Shown one piece after another: positions 61,117 to 64,000 of a stretch of 64,000 nt of DNA. Numbering within the stretch: position 1 is the first letter of the stretch; each line of letters begins with the position of its first letter. The position numbers and the translations under genes are program-made. Location: assembly GCA_946557785.1 (NCBI GenBank), contig CAMNTH010000006.1, positions 62,001-126,000 on the forward strand, read 5' to 3'. Origin of the DNA: an uncultured Blautia sp. GTDB lineage: Bacteria; Bacillota; Clostridia; Lachnospirales; Lachnospiraceae. Under the pieces are notes generated by a model that was given only the letters and a program-made list of their open reading frames with translations, was not told where the DNA came from and searched no databases.

Positions 61117-63573
61117 TTATTTCACAAAAACCTTATCCAGATGCCAGATGTCATCTACATATTCCTGAATAGTTCTGTCAGATGAGAACTTGCCACTGCA
61201 TGCAGTATTCAGGATTGCCATCTTAGCCCATCTCTTTTCATCACGGTAAGCTTCTTCCACACGCTTCTGTGCTTCAGCATAGGAACGGAAGTCAGCCAGG
61301 ATAAAGTACTGGTCTGGTCTGTTGCTGTAATGGTTGGTCAGAAGGGACTCATACAGATCACGGAACAGCTCTGTATCATGGGAGAAGGTTCCGTTGATCA
61401 GTTCCATAAGCACCTGACGGATATCACCGTCTGTATTGTAGATCACATTTGGATCATATCCGCCGTGAGTTTCGTAGTTAATAACCTCATCAGAGCTTAA
61501 ACCAAAAATAAATGCATTTTCAGCACCAACCTCTTCTACAATCTCAACGTTTGCGCCGTCCATCGTTCCAAGTGTAGGAGCACCATTTAACATGAACTTC
61601 ATGTTTCCTGTACCGGAAGCCTCTTTACTTGCAGTAGAAATCTGCTCGGAGACATCTGCCGCTGCAAAGATCATTTCTGCATTGGATACACGGTAGTTCT
61701 CAATAAATACAACCTTCAGCTTGCCGTTAATGGAAGCATCATTGTTTACCACATTTGCTACAGAGTTAATCAGTTTGATGATCTTCTTTGCACGCTCATA
61801 GCCTGCTGATGCTTTTGCACCGAAAATAAAGGTTCTTGGATAGAAATCCATTTCCGGGTGCAGCTTGATCTGGTCATACAGATAGATGACATGCAGGATA
61901 TTCAGAAGCTGACGTTTGTACTCATGAAGTCTCTTAACCTGAACATCGAAAATGGAACGCGGATTTACTTCCACTCCATTATGCTCCAGGATATATTTTG
62001 CAAGACGAACCTTATTCTGGTATTTGATATTCATGAATTCCTGCTGTGCTTTTTCATCATCCGCATAGATTGCAAGCTTCTTAATCTGCGGAAGATCAGT
62101 TACCCAATCGCTGCCGATATGGTCTGTGATCCAATCAGAAAGGAGCTGATTCCCATGAGCCAGGAAACGTCTCTGGGTAATGCCGTTAGTTTTATTATTA
62201 AACTTTTCAGGCATCATCTCATAGAAATCTCTTAAAGTTTCTTTCTTCAGGATTTCCGTATGAAGCTGTGCAACGCCGTTTACAGAATAGCCTGCAACGA
62301 TTGCAAGATTTGCCATTTTTACCTGACCGTCATAGATCACTGCCATGTTCTTGATCTTATCATAGTTTCCAGGATATTTTGCCTGTACTTCCATAATAAA
62401 GCGGCGGTTGATCTCCTCAATGATCTGATATACACGGGGAAGCAGTCTGGAGAACAGCTCGATGGGCCATTTTTCCAGAGCCTCGGACATGATGGTGTGG
62501 TTGGTATAAGCTACACATTTAGTTGTAATAGCCCATGCAGCATCCCATCCAAGTCCTTCCTCATCCATCAGGATACGCATCAGTTCTGCTACTGCTACTG
62601 TTGGATGTGTATCATTCATCTGGAATACCACTTTTTCATACAGCTTATGAATATCGCTGTGGCTCTTCTTATATTTTTCAATTGCTGCCTGAAGGCTGGC
62701 AGATACGAAGAAGTACTGCTGTTTGAGACGAAGCTCTTTACCTGCATAATGATTATCGTTAGGATAAAGTACCTCTACGATATTGCGGGCAAGGTTCTCC
62801 TGCTCAACAGCTTTTTTATAATCACCTTTGTCAAAGGAATCAAGACCGAAGTCTACGATCGGCTCTGCATCCCAGATACGCAGGGTATTTACAATTTTAT
62901 TATTATATCCTACGATAGGCATATCATAGGGAATCGCTCTGACAGCCTGATATCCCTCGTGGATAAACTTGTTCTCACATTTTACCGGATCATATTCTAC
63001 TCTTACATGACCGCCAAAATGCACCTCTTTTGCATATTCCGGACGGCGCAGTTCAAATGGGTAACCTTCCTTCAGCCAGTTATCCGGTACTTCAAGCTGG
63101 AAACCGTCTTTGATCTGCTGCTTAAACATACCGTAACGGTAACGGATACCACAGCCGTATGCACAGTAATTCAAAGTTGCCAGAGAATCCAAAAAGCATG
63201 CTGCCAGACGTCCAAGACCACCGTTTCCAAGTGCAGGATCCGGTTCCTGGTCCTCAAGTACATTCAGATCCAGTCCCAGTTCATCCAGCGCTTCTTTTAC
63301 CTCGTTGTATGCTGTCAGGTTGATCAGGTTATTTCCCAGCGCACGTCCCATCAGGAATTCCATGGACATATAATATACAATCTTCGGATCCTGTTTGTCA
63401 TATGCCTTCTGGGTTTCCAGCCAGTTATCAATGATAACGTCCTTCACCGTGTAGCTGACAGCCTGGAAAAGCTGCTGCTGTGTTGCCTCTTCTAAAGTTT
63501 TGCGGTAGAGAAATTTTACGTTTTCTTTTACGCTCTCTTTAAAAGCCTCTTTTTTAAACTGCTTGTCAATCAT
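61117..63573 (-). CDS. glgP: Glycogen/maltodextrin phosphorylase
   Basis: 818 residues, the usual length. It releases glucose-1-phosphate from alpha-1,4-glucans in the cytoplasm with pyridoxal phosphate. Family marks are YYMSMEFLMGRALGNNLINL near the start, DPALGNGGLGRLAACFLDS, and the cofactor segment EASGTGNMKFMLNGAPTLGT containing the PLP lysine, then DGANVEI. TAGGAGG precedes the ATG. It stands alone with a terminator behind it. The assignment is firm; glycogen against maltodextrin preference cannot be told. Confidence 0.95.
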   Translation of the reverse strand: MIDKQFKKEAFKESVKENVKFLYRKTLEEATQQQLFQAVSYTVKDVIIDNWLETQKAYDKQDPKIVYYMSMEFLMGRALGNNLINLTAYNEVKEALDELGLDLNVLEDQEPDPALGNGGLGRLAACFLDSLATLNYCAYGCGIRYRYGMFKQQIKDGFQLEVPDNWLKEGYPFELRRPEYAKEVHFGGHVRVEYDPVKCENKFIHEGYQAVRAIPYDMPIVGYNNKIVNTLRIWDAEPIVDFGLDSFDKGDYKKAVEQENLARNIVEVLYPNDNHYAGKELRLKQQYFFVSASLQAAIEKYKKSHSDIHKLYEKVVFQMNDTHPTVAVAELMRILMDEEGLGWDAAWAITTKCVAYTNHTIMSEALEKWPIELFSRLLPRVYQIIEEINRRFIMEVQAKYPGNYDKIKNMAVIYDGQVKMANLAIVAGYSVNGVAQLHTEILKKETLRDFYEMMPEKFNNKTNGITQRRFLAHGNQLLSDWITDHIGSDWVTDLPQIKKLAIYADDEKAQQEFMNIKYQNKVRLAKYILEHNGVEVNPRSIFDVQVKRLHEYKRQLLNILHVIYLYDQIKLHPEMDFYPRTFIFGAKASAGYERAKKIIKLINSVANVVNNDASINGKLKVVFIENYRVSNAEMIFAAADVSEQISTASKEASGTGNMKFMLNGAPTLGTMDGANVEIVEEVGAENAFIFGLSSDEVINYETHGGYDPNVIYNTDGDIRQVLMELINGTFSHDTELFRDLYESLLTNHYSNRPDQYFILADFRSYAEAQKRVEEAYRDEKRWAKMAILNTACSGKFSSDRTIQEYVDDIWHLDKVFVK

Positions 63574-63626
63574 TCCTTAACCTCCTAATCATTTGTGCCA
63601 TTGGTTCTGCAGCCAGATGGCATGCC

Positions 63627-63653
63627 ATAGGAAGGCAGATACTGCCTTCCTAT
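63627..63653 (-). terminator. 12-bp perfect hairpin over the ileS stop codon
   Basis: ATAGGAAGGCAG (63627-63638) pairs with CTGCCTTCCTAT (63642-63653). The ileS TAG (63652-63650) is in the stem. No T-run follows on the minus strand, so it may protect the mRNA end or pause polymerase rather than terminate. Confidence 0.6.
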
Positions 63654-64000
63654 AGCTTTGTCACACCAAGAGTAACCTTTTCTTTGTTGATGTTCCACTC
63701 CTTCACATAGCCTGAGACTTCCCCAAGGACTACATTTTCAGCAAGAACATCCTTCATGATATCCTCCTGATGTGTTTGCATAATTTCCATGATTTTGTCG
63801 TTATCTTTTACACACACGCTGATCTTATCCATCACCTCAAAGCCAGCCTCTTTTCTCATAGTCTGTACCTTGCTGATAATCTCCCGGACAAAGCCCTCTT
63901 CGATCAGCTCCGGAGTCAGGTTCGTATCCAGGACAACGGAAACCTCTCCATCCGTCTCAGTTACATAACCCTCTGTCTGTGCAGTCTCAATCAGTAGGTC
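63650..64000 (-). CDS. ileS: Isoleucyl-tRNA synthetase, C-terminal part (runs off the right edge)
   Basis: 116 residues up to the window edge, continuous in one minus-strand frame. The text VVLDTNLTPELIEEGFVREI and then QTMRKEAGFEVMDKI is typical of the C-terminal region of class I isoleucyl-tRNA synthetases of the larger, eukaryote-like IleS2 kind. The catalytic part and the start are outside the window. The enzyme charges tRNA-Ile in the cytoplasm. Its end lies 76 bp before glgP on the same strand. Confidence 0.85.
   Translation of the reverse strand, partial: DLLIETAQTEGYVTETDGEVSVVLDTNLTPELIEEGFVREIISKVQTMRKEAGFEVMDKISVCVKDNDKIMEIMQTHQEDIMKDVLAENVVLGEVSGYVKEWNINKEKVTLGVTKL

Noticed and set aside
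62260-63495. Long plus-strand open frame (411 codons)
   Set aside because: It is antisense to glgP, lacks a ribosome site and reads as Cys/Ile-rich text with no domain.

Overview
The window looks like chromosome from a spore-forming, saccharolytic Firmicute of the Lachnospiraceae type (Blautia-like gut Clostridia). The reasons are the moderately low GC, strong AGGAGG ribosome sites, sporulation and germination genes (gerA, a gerAB-gerAC fusion, a SipL-like protein, spmA, spmB), and five carbohydrate ABC operons of CUT1 type regulated by YesM/YesN, LacI or AraC proteins. I name no species. No tRNA, rRNA, CRISPR array, transposase or phage gene was seen.

Layout. Positions 1-9.2 kb hold cell-envelope and housekeeping genes: a cell-wall polysaccharide deacetylase (cut by the left edge), nagA, a lipoprotein foldase, two paralogous NodB-like proteins, a DUF1934 protein and glutamate racemase. 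From 9.2 to 17.8 kb lies a GH151-type fucosidase operon (solute-binding protein, two permeases, hydrolase) with a divergent two-component system. From 17.8 to 26.3 kb come germination and sporulation genes, ispE with a GntR regulator, a PrcB-like lipoprotein, plsC and spmB. From 26.4 to 34.9 kb an inserted block separates spmB from spmA. It holds a GH32 fructosidase operon with LacI operators, a flavodoxin, a damaged TetR gene, DUF1622 and relics of GH2, GH42 and a P-loop ATPase. From 35.8 to 42.9 kb is a GH112 phosphorylase operon with an AraC regulator. From 42.9 to 50.5 kb is a GH120 beta-xylosidase operon that also carries a UroD/MtaA-type protein and a LacI repressor. From 50.6 to 60.9 kb are an AraC gene and a GH78 rhamnosidase locus with its own transporter and two-component system. 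The window ends with glycogen phosphorylase and the 3' end of ileS.

How it works together. Each sugar locus repeats one plan: a secreted binding protein and two permeases import an oligosaccharide, a cytoplasmic glycosidase or phosphorylase opens it, and a dedicated regulator senses it. None of the five transporters has its own ATPase gene here, so a shared MsmX-type ATPase elsewhere is expected. Fucosidase, GH112 phosphorylase and NagA would fit host glycans; xylosidase, rhamnosidase and fructosidase would fit plant glycans.

The most notable observations are the spmAB operon split by about 8.7 kb of carbohydrate genes and gene relics, a GerAB-GerAC fusion with an internal lipobox that ends in a 29-bp palindrome, binding proteins that mostly lack a lipid-anchor cysteine, and clear LacI operator architectures at two loci.
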